NCBI GenBank assembly: GCA_902362715.1
Contig: CABIXN010000004.1
Coordinates: 273,337 to 337,336 of the forward strand
Length of the DNA: 64,000 bases
Reading direction: 5' to 3'
Origin: Lachnospiraceae bacterium
GTDB lineage: Bacteria; Bacillota; Clostridia; Lachnospirales; Lachnospiraceae
Shown one piece after another: positions 1 to 7,858 of this stretch; positions within the stretch are counted from its first letter, which is position 1; each line of letters opens with the position of its first letter. The position numbers were made by a program, and so were the translations under genes. The notes beneath the pieces were generated by a model. That model did not search any database, had not been told where the DNA came from, and saw nothing but the letters and a program-made list of their open reading frames with translations.

Positions 1-341
1 AAAGGTCCTTTTGGAAGCATGCCTTTAACAGCATATTCAACAACTCTTTCAGGATGTTTTGCTAACATTTCTTTTAATGTAGTTTCTTTCATTCCGCCTA
101 CATAGTCAGAATGATGGTAGTAAATTTTCTGATCTAATTTCTTACCTGTTACTTTGATCTTTTCTGCGTTTACAACGATTACGAAATCACCGGTATCAAT
201 GTGAGGTGTAAAAATCGGTTTGTTTTTACCTCTTAATACTTTTGCGATTTCAGAAGATAAACGACCTAATGTATATCCTGTAGCGTCAACTACATACCAT
301 TTTCTTTCAATTGTTGCCGGGCTGGCCATAAATGTATTCAT
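1..341 (-). CDS. rplM: Ribosomal protein L13, partial (C-terminus beyond window edge)
   Basis: The minus-strand frame from the ATG at 341 reads into a protein with the L13 N-terminal pattern: a KWYVVDATG segment near residue 15, [15 protein letters not shown], and later [13 protein letters not shown]13 is a large-subunit protein that binds 23S rRNA early in assembly. A strong GGAGGA ribosome binding site lies about 348-354, eight bases before the ATG. The reading frame is open to the window edge, so roughly the last fifth of the usual ~143 residues is missing; rpsI would be expected next. The gene is preceded by its own consensus promoter and a ~220-nt leader rather than being read only from truA. 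Confidence 0.97.
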   Translation of the reverse strand, partial: MNTFMASPATIERKWYVVDATGYTLGRLSSEIAKVLRGKNKPIFTPHIDTGDFVIVVNAEKIKVTGKKLDQKIYYHHSDYVGGMKETTLKEMLAKHPERVVEYAVKGMLPKGP

Positions 342-570
342 GATTTTCCTCCTTGAGATTTTCGACAGTATTTCAATGTGAATGTCCGGACACACTGATT
401 GCCTGTCAACTGTAAATAATTGAATAATGTGTCTGCATTATTCGAACGCGGTTTCAGATGAATTTGTGGAGAATCCTCTGTAAACACAGCGTTCCCGCAG
501 AGCGGTCCCACCCGCCTGCATCTATAGGAAAATGTTATCAAAACATTTTTTCACCTTGTCAGACCCAGTT
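342..570 (-). promoter_or_regulatory. Long 5' leader of rplM, possible L13 autoregulatory leader
   Basis: Between the promoter at 571-599 and the rplM start there is about 220 nt of untranslated RNA. It holds a perfect 8-bp hairpin (arms 422-429 and 436-443, 6-nt loop), a 10-nt palindrome TGTCCGGACA, and a GC-rich block near 495-515. L13 leaders are a known r-protein autoregulatory class in Firmicutes; membership here is inference because I could not run a covariance model. A 67-codon frame that spans the leader (338-541) has no ribosome binding site and looks spurious. Confidence 0.55.
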
Positions 571-599
571 ATTATAGTATAAGAAAATGGCAGTGTCAA
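571..599 (-). promoter_or_regulatory. Sigma-A promoter of rplM
   Basis: On the minus strand a perfect -35 TTGACA (594-599) is followed after exactly 17 bases by a perfect -10 TATAAT (571-576). This is as close to consensus as a housekeeping promoter can be, fitting a ribosomal protein gene. Transcription would start near 564. Confidence 0.85.
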
Positions 600-631
600 C
601 ACTTTTTTATAATGGCCACTTGCGGCTGTTT

Positions 632-1126
632 TTAAGCTTCCGCCTCTGTTTTGGCTGTTTCCGGTGTCTGCTCAGTCCCGGCCTCAGCGTGTATCTCCTC
701 TTCTTTCACTTCTCTGAAATCATCTTCCTGCACTTCTTCAGAAACAACTTCCGCTTCCGCAACAATATCTTCTTCTTTTACTTTTGAGCCGCAGGCAGAG
801 CAATACTGGCTTCCATTCTGCACATCGGCTCCGCAGGAATCACATTTCTGATATCCCTTTAAAATTTTGATATCTTCTTTGTAATTTACAATTCTTTTCA
901 GATTTTCCTGTACATTATGAACCGCCTCTTTAAATGCTTCATCCGGATGATCTCCGTAACGGTCCATGTACATCTTACCAATGGTCTGGTAAAGATTCTC
1001 GTTCTTTCTCTGGAGATCCGCAATCTTAACGGATAATTTCGTGATTTCCGTAAGATCTTTTGTTTTGTTTAACACACCCTGGCCTTTCTCTGCTATTACT
1101 TTGCCTAAATCATCAAAAAATGCCAT
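632..1126 (-). CDS. Zinc-ribbon protein with coiled-coil N-terminus and acidic tail
   Basis: 164 residues. The N-terminal ~90 residues are helical and charged (a VKIADLQRKNENLYQTIGKMY segment typical of a coiled coil). A zinc ribbon with two CxxC knuckles (CDSCGA and CSACGS) sits near residues 95-115. The last ~45 residues are almost all Glu, Ala, Val and Thr, a disordered acidic tail. Start: ATG with GGAGGG six to ten bases upstream. The gene sits between truA and rplM, an insertion in an otherwise conserved order; a TATAAT at 1151-1156 could give it its own promoter. Small zinc-ribbon proteins of this layout occur in Lachnospiraceae but I know no assigned function. Confidence 0.8.
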   Translation of the reverse strand: MAFFDDLGKVIAEKGQGVLNKTKDLTEITKLSVKIADLQRKNENLYQTIGKMYMDRYGDHPDEAFKEAVHNVQENLKRIVNYKEDIKILKGYQKCDSCGADVQNGSQYCSACGSKVKEEDIVAEAEVVSEEVQEDDFREVKEEEIHAEAGTEQTPETAKTEAEA

Positions 1127-1162
1127 CTGAATACCCTCCGTTTTTATCTTATTATAGTATAT

Positions 1163-1900
1163 TTATAAAAATTCTATTCCTATCATTGTAAGTCCATGAG
1201 CAGGAGCTGTCGGTCCTGCGGCATGTCTGTCACATGCTTTTAATATTTCAGACATCTGCCAAGGTTCTAAATCTCCCGTTCCTGCCTGTATCAGGGTCCC
1301 TGCCAGAATCCGAACCATATTATACAAAAATCCACTGCCCGTTACTCGTATAGAAATAATATCTCCCTGCTTTTTCACATTTAGAGAATAAATCGTCCTT
1401 ACGGTATCCTCCACTGCCGTATTCACAGAACAGAAACTTTTAAAATCATGGGTTCCGCAAAGCAGTTCTGCTGCCTCCTGCATCTTCTCAATATCCAGAG
1501 GCCGGTAAAAAAAATATGTATCCCGGCGATTGACAGGCTGCGGAAATCTGCGGTTTAAAATTTTATATTCATACGTTTTTCTGCTTTCGCAGTGCCGCGG
1601 ATGAAAATCCAAATCCACCTCACAGGAGTCCTGTACTGCAATATCTTCCGGCAGAAACCGGTTCAGCGCATAAGAAATCTTGTGGGGAGGTATCCTTGTT
1701 TCCGTATCAAAAACAGCCACATTTCCAAGGGAATGTACTCCTGAATCCGTACGGCTGGCACCTGTTACTTTAATATTTTCTTTCAGAAGTCCACTGAGGG
1801 TACGGTTTAACACGCCTTCAATAGTTTCCCCGTTGGGCTGAATCTGCCAGCCACAGTAATTTGTGCCGTCATAAGCCACAACCAGCTTTATTCTTTTCAT
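1163..1900 (-). CDS. truA: tRNA pseudouridine(38-40) synthase TruA
   Basis: Isomerises U38-U40 in the anticodon arm of many tRNAs. 245 residues from the chosen ATG at 1900. Visible are the N-terminal strand MKRIKLVVAYDGTNYCGWQ, the catalytic-Asp motif ASRTDSGVHSLGN near residue 50, and the C-terminal GSGFLYNMVRILAGTL motif. A longer frame exists upstream (to 1960) but adds a Cys-rich 20-residue stretch that overlaps ecfT. The ATG at 1900 forms a 4-base ATGA overlap with the ecfT stop, the usual translational coupling in this operon. Confidence 0.96.
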   Translation of the reverse strand: MKRIKLVVAYDGTNYCGWQIQPNGETIEGVLNRTLSGLLKENIKVTGASRTDSGVHSLGNVAVFDTETRIPPHKISYALNRFLPEDIAVQDSCEVDLDFHPRHCESRKTYEYKILNRRFPQPVNRRDTYFFYRPLDIEKMQEAAELLCGTHDFKSFCSVNTAVEDTVRTIYSLNVKKQGDIISIRVTGSGFLYNMVRILAGTLIQAGTGDLEPWQMSEILKACDRHAAGPTAPAHGLTMIGIEFL

Positions 1901-2697
1901 AAAAGAACCCTCAATACAATCATAACACATAAATAAATCCACGCAACAGCATACGCCCAATAATCCCGGCCCTCATAATGCAGCGGTTTCATTTTTGTCC
2001 GGCCCTCACCGCCATGGTAACACCTAGCTTCCATTGCCAGCGCCAGATCTTCCGCTCTTCGGAAAGAGGACACAAACAAAGGAACCAGCAGAGGAATCAG
2101 AGCTTTTGCTTTTTTTAGCAGTCCCCCGGAGTCAAAATCCGCTCCTCTGGCGGTCTGCGCTTTTTTTATTCTATCTGCTTCATCTCCCAGCAATGGAATA
2201 AAACGCAGTGCAATAGACATCATCATTGCAATCTCATGTACAGGCACGCCAATTTTCTGCAGTGGACGCAGACCTGTCTCCATACCGTCTGTAAGCTTGT
2301 TGGGCGTGGTAGTCAGCGTCATCACAGAAGTGCCAAGGACCAGATAGATCAGGCGGATACTGAAAAATACCGCATTATATACTCCCTGATCCGCAATTTT
2401 TATAAAATACCATCGGAAAAGTATATCCCCCGGCGTAAAAAACAAGTTAAAAAATGCTGTAATACCCACTAATACCCAGATTAATTTCAATCCTTTCAGC
2501 ATTAGTTTTCCCGGGATCCCGGCGATAGCTGTAACAGCAATCAAAAATACAGTTGCCAGAAGAAAACCCGTAAGACTTTGCAGCACAAACAGCGAGACAA
2601 TGTATATAATTGTAGACACCAGTTTAACCCTGGGGTCCAGTTTGTGTATCAGGGAGTTCCCCGGATAATACTGGCCTAATGTAATATCTTTTAACAT
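1897..2697 (-). CDS. ecfT: ECF transporter transmembrane protein EcfT
   Basis: 266 residues, several hydrophobic segments (roughly 30-65, 75-100, 110-135, 240-262). It is the scaffold membrane subunit that couples the two ATPases to exchangeable S-components for vitamins and metals. The two Ala-Arg coupling motifs of the family are visible as TARGADF and MEARCYHG in the cytoplasmic domain (about residues 185-230). The start codon overlaps the ecfA2 stop by 7 bases and the stop overlaps truA by 4. No S-component is encoded here, as expected for a group II (shared) ECF module. Confidence 0.95.
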   Translation of the reverse strand: MLKDITLGQYYPGNSLIHKLDPRVKLVSTIIYIVSLFVLQSLTGFLLATVFLIAVTAIAGIPGKLMLKGLKLIWVLVGITAFFNLFFTPGDILFRWYFIKIADQGVYNAVFFSIRLIYLVLGTSVMTLTTTPNKLTDGMETGLRPLQKIGVPVHEIAMMMSIALRFIPLLGDEADRIKKAQTARGADFDSGGLLKKAKALIPLLVPLFVSSFRRAEDLALAMEARCYHGGEGRTKMKPLHYEGRDYWAYAVAWIYLCVMIVLRVLL

Positions 2698-3533
2698 AAT
2701 TTCAAAATTTCTTCCTTTGCCTCTTCTATTGTAATTGCGTCTGCAGATACTTTGATTCCCCGCTCCCGCAGTTCATGCAGCAGATAAGTTACCTCAGGCG
2801 CCGCAAGTCCGGCCCTCTCCAGCTCTTTATAGTGTGAAAATACTTCCCTGGCTGTCCCGTCCAGCAAAATCCTGCCATGATCAAGTACAATGATTCTGTC
2901 CGCATAATCAGCCACATCCTCCATACTGTGAGAAACCAAAATCACAGTAATCTTTTTTTCCCGATGTAAAAATTGAATCTGGGAAAATAATTCATCACGG
3001 CCTCTAGGGTCCAGTCCCGCTGTAGGCTCATCTAAAATCAAAATTTCAGGTTCCATGGCAAGAACACCCGCAATGGCAGCTCTCCTTTTCTGGCCCCCTG
3101 ACAATTCAAAAGGTGACATTTCCCAGTACTTTTGTGCAAGCCCTACCGTTTTCAGCGCCTCCTGGGCTTTTTTCACAGCCTCTTCTTCCGTCAGTCCCTG
3201 ATTCTTTGGTCCAAAGGATACATCACGAATGACTGTTGTCTCAAAAAGCTGATACTCCGGATACTGAAAGACCAGTCCTACTTTTCCTCTCAACTGCTTT
3301 AAGCTAAAACCCGGTTGATGAATATCCTGATTATGAAACAAAATCTTTCCGGCATCTGGTTTTAAAAGCCCGTTCAGCAGCTGAATTAAGGTAGACTTTC
3401 CGGAACCGGTATGACCGATTATTCCAATAAATTCTCCGTCATTTATTTTAAAACTGATATCATCCAGAGCCTTTTGTTCATAACTTGTCCCACCGCCATA
3501 AATATAAGTTACATTTTGTATTTCCATTGACAT
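2691..3533 (-). CDS. ecfA2: ECF transporter ATPase EcfA2
   Basis: 280 residues, one of two nucleotide-binding subunits of the energy-coupling-factor module. Walker A GHTGSGKST near residue 40, Q-loop in VFQYPEYQLFE, signature LSGGQKRR, Walker B LILDEPTAGLDP and the switch histidine in VSHSMED are all present. The start ATG at 3533 lies inside ecfA1 (25-base overlap); a second ATG two codons later is possible. Ordered second, as in Bacillus subtilis, hence EcfA2 rather than EcfA1. Confidence 0.95.
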   Translation of the reverse strand: MSMEIQNVTYIYGGGTSYEQKALDDISFKINDGEFIGIIGHTGSGKSTLIQLLNGLLKPDAGKILFHNQDIHQPGFSLKQLRGKVGLVFQYPEYQLFETTVIRDVSFGPKNQGLTEEEAVKKAQEALKTVGLAQKYWEMSPFELSGGQKRRAAIAGVLAMEPEILILDEPTAGLDPRGRDELFSQIQFLHREKKITVILVSHSMEDVADYADRIIVLDHGRILLDGTAREVFSHYKELERAGLAAPEVTYLLHELRERGIKVSADAITIEEAKEEILKLC

Positions 3534-4369
3534 ATTGCTTCCACCAATTCTTCTCTCGTTAAGACATCTGCCGGCACCGGCACTCCTGCCTGATGCAGTT
3601 CATAAGCAAGCTGTGTAATCTGAGGCACCGAAAGCCCAAGACTCTTTATTTTCTCTATCTGTCCAAAAACTTCTCTGGGAGCTCCCGTCAGTGCAATCTC
3701 GCCGTCATTCATCACATACATATGATCAGCGAAAACCACCTCTTCCATATAATGAGTAATCAGGATTACCGTTACACCTTTTTTCCGGTTCAGCTCTAAA
3801 ACGGTCTGAAGAACCTCCCTTCTCCCGTGGGGATCCAGCATAGCCGTGGATTCATCCAGAATAATACACTTTGGTTCCATAGCTACAATACCGGCGATGG
3901 CAATCCGCTGCTTTTGTCCCCCCGACAGCCGGCCGGGCGGCTGATAGCGGTATGCCGTCATCCCCACCGCTTCCAGACTGGCGGCTACTCTCTCCCAGAT
4001 TTCCTCTGTAGGAATGCCTATATTTTCCGGTCCAAATGCCACATCTTCTTCCACAACACCTGCTACCATCTGATTATCCGGATTCTGAAAAACCATACCA
4101 GCGGCCTTTCGGATATCCAGCGTATTATTTTCATCCCCTGCATCCATACCATCCACCCAGAGTGTTCCTCCGGTTGGAGTTAACAAAACATTTAGATGCT
4201 TGGCCAGTGTAGATTTTCCTGAGCCGTTGTGGCCCAGTATGGCCACAAACTCTCCCTCCTTAATATCCAGGTCTACATCTTTTACAGCTTCTATTACTTC
4301 TTTAATTTCACCCTGTTCATCCCGCCGGGCAAATTCATGCTTCAATTTTCTAGCTTTCACAAAGGACAT
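3509..4369 (-). CDS. ecfA1: ECF transporter ATPase EcfA1
   Basis: 286 residues from the ATG at 4369, preceded by AAGGA about ten bases upstream; a longer frame with a TTG start at 4408 lacks a convincing site. Walker A GHNGSGKST (near residue 50), signature LSGGQKQR, Walker B IILDESTAMLDP (Ser in place of the usual Pro after Glu) and the switch His in THYMEE are intact. First gene of the ecfA1-ecfA2-ecfT-truA unit; it energises vitamin uptake with EcfT and separately encoded S-proteins. About 100 bases separate it from trmL upstream. Confidence 0.95.
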   Translation of the reverse strand: MSFVKARKLKHEFARRDEQGEIKEVIEAVKDVDLDIKEGEFVAILGHNGSGKSTLAKHLNVLLTPTGGTLWVDGMDAGDENNTLDIRKAAGMVFQNPDNQMVAGVVEEDVAFGPENIGIPTEEIWERVAASLEAVGMTAYRYQPPGRLSGGQKQRIAIAGIVAMEPKCIILDESTAMLDPHGRREVLQTVLELNRKKGVTVILITHYMEEVVFADHMYVMNDGEIALTGAPREVFGQIEKIKSLGLSVPQITQLAYELHQAGVPVPADVLTREELVEAICQWKYKM

Positions 4370-4468
4370 AGTTTTTGTTTCCTTCTTATCTCTTTTATGA
4401 ATAATCAATCCATAAGTCTCTCGATTCTGCTGCCTGTACGGCTCAGAACTTTATTACAGCGCATTTGA

Positions 4469-4975
4469 TTATTCAATATAATCATCAAATTTTGTAAGAC
4501 TTCCCTCCAGCTTCATATGAGAAAACGCATTCTGGCGAAGCGCCTCATACAATACAATCGCCACGGAATTTGCCAGATTCAAAGAGCGGCTCTCTCCCGC
4601 CATGGGAATCCGAATGCAGTCTGCCCGGTGATGAGCCAGTATTTCTTCTGGAATACCCCCGCTCTCTTTTCCAAACATAATATAACAATCCGGCTCATAA
4701 GAAACATCTGTATACACATTTTTTCCTTTTGTAGTGGCCATATAAATTTTTGCTCCCGGATTTTTATCCAGAAAATCCTGATAATTAATATATCTTACTA
4801 CATCAAGTTCCTTCCAGTAATCCATTCCGGCCCGTTGAATGGCCTTTTCATTCAGCTTAAATCCCAGGGGTTCTATTAAATGCAGGCGAGAATCTGTGGC
4901 TGCACAGGTTCTCCCGATATTTCCGGTATTTGACGGTATTTCCGGCTCAAATAAAACAATATTCAATTTTGCCAT
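4469..4975 (-). CDS. trmL: tRNA (cytidine/uridine-2'-O-)-methyltransferase TrmL
   Basis: 168 residues, the full length of this small SPOUT family. It 2'-O-methylates the wobble base of tRNA-Leu isoacceptors using SAM. The family's trefoil-knot motifs are readable: NIVLFEPEIPSNTGNIGRT at the N-terminus, IMFGKESGGIPEEIL near residue 100 and RIPMAGESRSLNLANSVAI near 125-143. Start ATG at 4975, followed upstream by the aminotransferase 17 bases away, so the two are probably cotranscribed. An 11-base inverted repeat spans its stop codon (4398-4408 with 4465-4475). Confidence 0.94.
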   Translation of the reverse strand: MAKLNIVLFEPEIPSNTGNIGRTCAATDSRLHLIEPLGFKLNEKAIQRAGMDYWKELDVVRYINYQDFLDKNPGAKIYMATTKGKNVYTDVSYEPDCYIMFGKESGGIPEEILAHHRADCIRIPMAGESRSLNLANSVAIVLYEALRQNAFSHMKLEGSLTKFDDYIE

Positions 4976-4991
4976 TTCATTTATTGCCTTT

Positions 4992-6167
4992 CTATAATTT
5001 CTGTTCTGCCCGGAGTTTTTCTACGAACCGCTCCAGCCGCCCCACTGCCAGTTTTAAGTTTTCCAGAGAATATGCATAGGATATTCTAAGAAAGCCTTCT
5101 CCGCAGGCTCCAAACGCCGTTCCTGGCACCACTGCCACCTTTTCTTCTTCTAAAAGCTTTGTGGCAAACTCTTCAGAAGTCATACCAAACTCCTTAATAC
5201 ATGGGAAAACATAAAAGGCACCGTAGGGCTCAAAACATTTCAGTCCCATTTCTTTAAACCGATGCAGAAGATAACGTCTTCTTCCATTATATTCTTCCCG
5301 CATACCGGCTACACTTTCATCACCGTTTTTCATAGCTTCCACAGCCGCATACTGACTGGCAGTAGGCGCACACATAATAGCAAACTGATGAATCTTTAAC
5401 ATCTCCCGGATAATTACTTCCGGTCCGCAGGCATAGCCAAGACGCCATCCTGTCATGGCGTGAGACTTGGAAAATCCATTAATATAGACGGTCCGCTCCC
5501 TCATCCCCGGAAGAGATGCTATAGATATATGCCGGTCCAGATAAGTCAGCTCTGAATAGATTTCATCTGTCAGCACAAAAAGATCATGCTCCAGAATAAT
5601 ATCTGCAATATCCTCCAGATCTTTTTTCTCCATAATGGCACCGGTGGGATTATTGGGAAAGGGAAGTATCAGAATTTTAGTTTTGGGTGTAATGGCCCCA
5701 AGCAGCTCTTGGCGGGTCAGTCGAAATTCATTTTCTTCCTTTAATTCTATCACCACAGGCACACCGCCGGCCAGACGGGTACATGGCAGATAAGAAACAT
5801 AGCTTGGCTGTGGAATCAACACCTCGTCCTCCGGGTCAAGCATCGCCCGCAGCGCAATATCAATTGCCTCGCTTCCGCCTACGGTCACAAGGGTTTCATG
5901 AGCATAATCATAGGAAAGTCCATACCGGCGCTTTAAAAATTTCGTTATCTCAATTTTTAATTCCTTTAATCCCGCATTAGATGTATAAAAGGTTCTCCCC
6001 CGTTCCAGCGAATAAATTCCCTCATCTCTGATATTCCACGGTGTATCAAAATCGGGCTCCCCAACACCAAGGGAAATGGCATCCTTCATCTCACTTACAA
6101 TGTCAAAAAACTTCCGGATACCTGAGGGTTCAATTTCAGTAATTACTTTTGATAAAGGATTTCTCAT
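4992..6167 (-). CDS. Pyridoxal-phosphate-dependent aminotransferase, class I/II
   Basis: 391 residues. Family motifs: GVGEPDFDTPWNI near residue 35, FPNNPTGA near 170, TDEIYSELTY near 200, and the PLP-binding lysine in GFSKSHAMTGWRLGY near residue 235. The closest named relatives would be PatA/AspC-like aminotransferases. The amino-acid substrate cannot be read from sequence. The start overlaps the upstream Lrp/AsnC gene by four bases (ATGA), so enzyme and regulator are translationally coupled, which suggests an amino acid as both ligand and substrate (inference). Confidence 0.93.
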   Translation of the reverse strand: MRNPLSKVITEIEPSGIRKFFDIVSEMKDAISLGVGEPDFDTPWNIRDEGIYSLERGRTFYTSNAGLKELKIEITKFLKRRYGLSYDYAHETLVTVGGSEAIDIALRAMLDPEDEVLIPQPSYVSYLPCTRLAGGVPVVIELKEENEFRLTRQELLGAITPKTKILILPFPNNPTGAIMEKKDLEDIADIILEHDLFVLTDEIYSELTYLDRHISIASLPGMRERTVYINGFSKSHAMTGWRLGYACGPEVIIREMLKIHQFAIMCAPTASQYAAVEAMKNGDESVAGMREEYNGRRRYLLHRFKEMGLKCFEPYGAFYVFPCIKEFGMTSEEFATKLLEEEKVAVVPGTAFGACGEGFLRISYAYSLENLKLAVGRLERFVEKLRAEQKL

Positions 6168-6646
6168 GGGCTCATCAACATCCTTTCATCTTTTGCCTTC
6201 TCAGTCATTACAGTACCGTGGTCCTTATACTTCTTTAAAATAAAATTCGTTTTTGTACTGAGAACGGAATCCAGGGTAGAGAGTTTATCCGACACAAACT
6301 GCGCTGCATCCCGGAGAGATTTCCCCTCCAGAGTAACCAAAAGATCATAGCTGCCAGAAATAAGATATACCGCATTTACTTCTGAATAATTATAAATACG
6401 CTCCGCAATTTTATCAAATCCCTGTCCTCTCTGAGGGGCAACACTTACCTCAATGAGGGCAGAGACTTTTTCTATAGAGGTTTTGTCCCAGTTAATCAAT
6501 GTGTGGTAACCGCAGATCACATGCTCCGCCTCCATAGCTTCCAGTTCATTCATAACCGCAGCCTCATCTTCCCCTAAAATAACTGCCAATTCTGCCAGAT
6601 CAATCCTGCTGTTTTTTTCAATAAATGTCAATATTTTTTCTCTCAT
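6164..6646 (-). CDS. Lrp/AsnC-family transcriptional regulator
   Basis: 160 residues. The N-terminus (about 1-45) is a short winged helix-turn-helix that begins at MREKILTFIEKNSRIDLAELA, and residues ~60-140 form the RAM/AsnC ligand-binding domain (VSALIEVSV, YLISGSYDLLVTLEG, FVSDKL). The family assembles octamers that sense amino acids. A clean GGAGGAATT site lies just before ATG 6646. It is the first gene of a two-gene unit with the aminotransferase. The C-terminal ~20 residues extend past the domain. Confidence 0.92.
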   Translation of the reverse strand: MREKILTFIEKNSRIDLAELAVILGEDEAAVMNELEAMEAEHVICGYHTLINWDKTSIEKVSALIEVSVAPQRGQGFDKIAERIYNYSEVNAVYLISGSYDLLVTLEGKSLRDAAQFVSDKLSTLDSVLSTKTNFILKKYKDHGTVMTEKAKDERMLMSP

Positions 6647-6718
6647 TACAATTCCTCCCTTTCATCTTTTCTATATTCTCTCAGGAGATGGAATATTTTT
6701 ACATGCCGTCAGCCCCGG

Positions 6719-7702
6719 TTAAATCACTTTATATAGTTGGTCTGTCTTTGGAGGTTCCAGAAACCTGTGTTCCTCTCCATTTATCAAAACACGGTCATTT
6801 CCCTTAACCGCCTTGCCTACAACAGTCCCATGGATTCCGTTTTTCTCTAGATCCCGCACAAGCTGATTTCCGTCCGCTGCGGCAATAAGCATACTTCCGC
6901 TGGATATCAGCTCATAAGGATTAATTCCAAAAAATTCGCAGACCTCCACCGTCTCCTGCCGGATTGGAATTTTCTTTAAATCAATTTCAAGTCCGATGCC
7001 GGAAGCTTCCGCCATCTCCCAGAGGGCTCCAAAGATACCGCCCTCTGTTACATCATGCATGGCGTGAACCCCTGTTTTTACTGCCACAGCCCCATCCGCA
7101 ACTACAGAAAGGTACTGCTCTAGCTCTCTGGCAGCCGCTACAAAACCGGCAGGAAAACGCGATAAAAGTTCCTGCTCTTTTTCTTTCGCCAAAATTACTG
7201 TTCCTTCAATAGCTATCCATTTTGTGATAACAATATCATCTCCAGGCTTTGCTCCGGCTGTAGATACCATCTGATTTTTTTTCACTTTCCCGATACCTGT
7301 AACTGTTAAAAGAGGCTGATTAACTGCCTTTGTCACCTCTGTATGGCCGCCTACAACCTGGACATTATATTTTTCACATTCGCCGTCGATCTGCTGCATC
7401 ATTTCCCTGATCTGCAGTTCTGTAATATCCTCAGGAAACAGCGCCGTCAGCAAAACACCCACAGGCTGTGCACCGGCGCTGGCCAGATCATTCAGTGTAA
7501 TCAGCATGGCCATCTTTCCAATGTCCTGCACCGTTCCGGTAATCGGGTCTGTAGACACCACAAACAGTTCATCCTCCTTCAGGGCAATTGCCGCGCAGTC
7601 CTCCCCCACGCCGGCCCCCTGGCAGACCTCTTTCCTTTTAGTATGTAACTGTTTAAAAACAGATCTTTTTAATACACTCTCTGGTAATTTTCCAATTTTC
7701 AT
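6719..7702 (-). CDS. AIR synthase-related (HypE/PurM-like) protein
   Basis: 327 residues with the two-domain PurM/HypE fold. The N-terminal half carries GVGEDCAAIAL and STDPITGTVQDIGKMA near residues 32-65, matching the ATP-binding face, and VVGGHTEVT near 115. The C-terminal half has MHDVTEGGIFGALWEMAEASG near 215-235. HypE makes the cyanide ligand of [NiFe] hydrogenases, but no hyp or hydrogenase gene is nearby and the protein does not end in the modified C-terminal Cys of true HypE (it ends YKVI). It is therefore better called an orphan AIR-synthase-like protein of unknown substrate. Confidence 0.88.
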   Translation of the reverse strand: MKIGKLPESVLKRSVFKQLHTKRKEVCQGAGVGEDCAAIALKEDELFVVSTDPITGTVQDIGKMAMLITLNDLASAGAQPVGVLLTALFPEDITELQIREMMQQIDGECEKYNVQVVGGHTEVTKAVNQPLLTVTGIGKVKKNQMVSTAGAKPGDDIVITKWIAIEGTVILAKEKEQELLSRFPAGFVAAARELEQYLSVVADGAVAVKTGVHAMHDVTEGGIFGALWEMAEASGIGLEIDLKKIPIRQETVEVCEFFGINPYELISSGSMLIAAADGNQLVRDLEKNGIHGTVVGKAVKGNDRVLINGEEHRFLEPPKTDQLYKVI

Positions 7703-7778
7703 CTTTCTTCTATTCTCCGGAAATATTCTTAATATTTTTCCTCTGTCTTTCTTAATTCGCTATTAATATCTATGCAGG

Positions 7779-7806
7779 CAGGGCTGTCTCCTCTGAGACA
7801 GCCCTG
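7779..7806. other. Perfect 12-bp stem-loop between VanW-type gene and HypE-like gene
   Basis: CAGGGCTGTCTC (7779-7790) and its exact complement (7795-7806) flank a 4-base loop. There is no T-run on either side, so it is not a canonical intrinsic terminator. It lies about 50 bases past the VanW-type stop on the minus strand and could be a processing or stabilising hairpin, or a factor-assisted terminator. Confidence 0.6.
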
Positions 7807-7858
7807 TCATACATTGCGGCGCCCTGACACCTGATGCTGCAGAGCCCCGCTTTAAATA

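Noticed and set aside
4405..4464. 19-codon minus-strand frame between trmL and ecfA1
   Set aside because: No ribosome binding site; it lies inside an inverted repeat, which is the simpler explanation.
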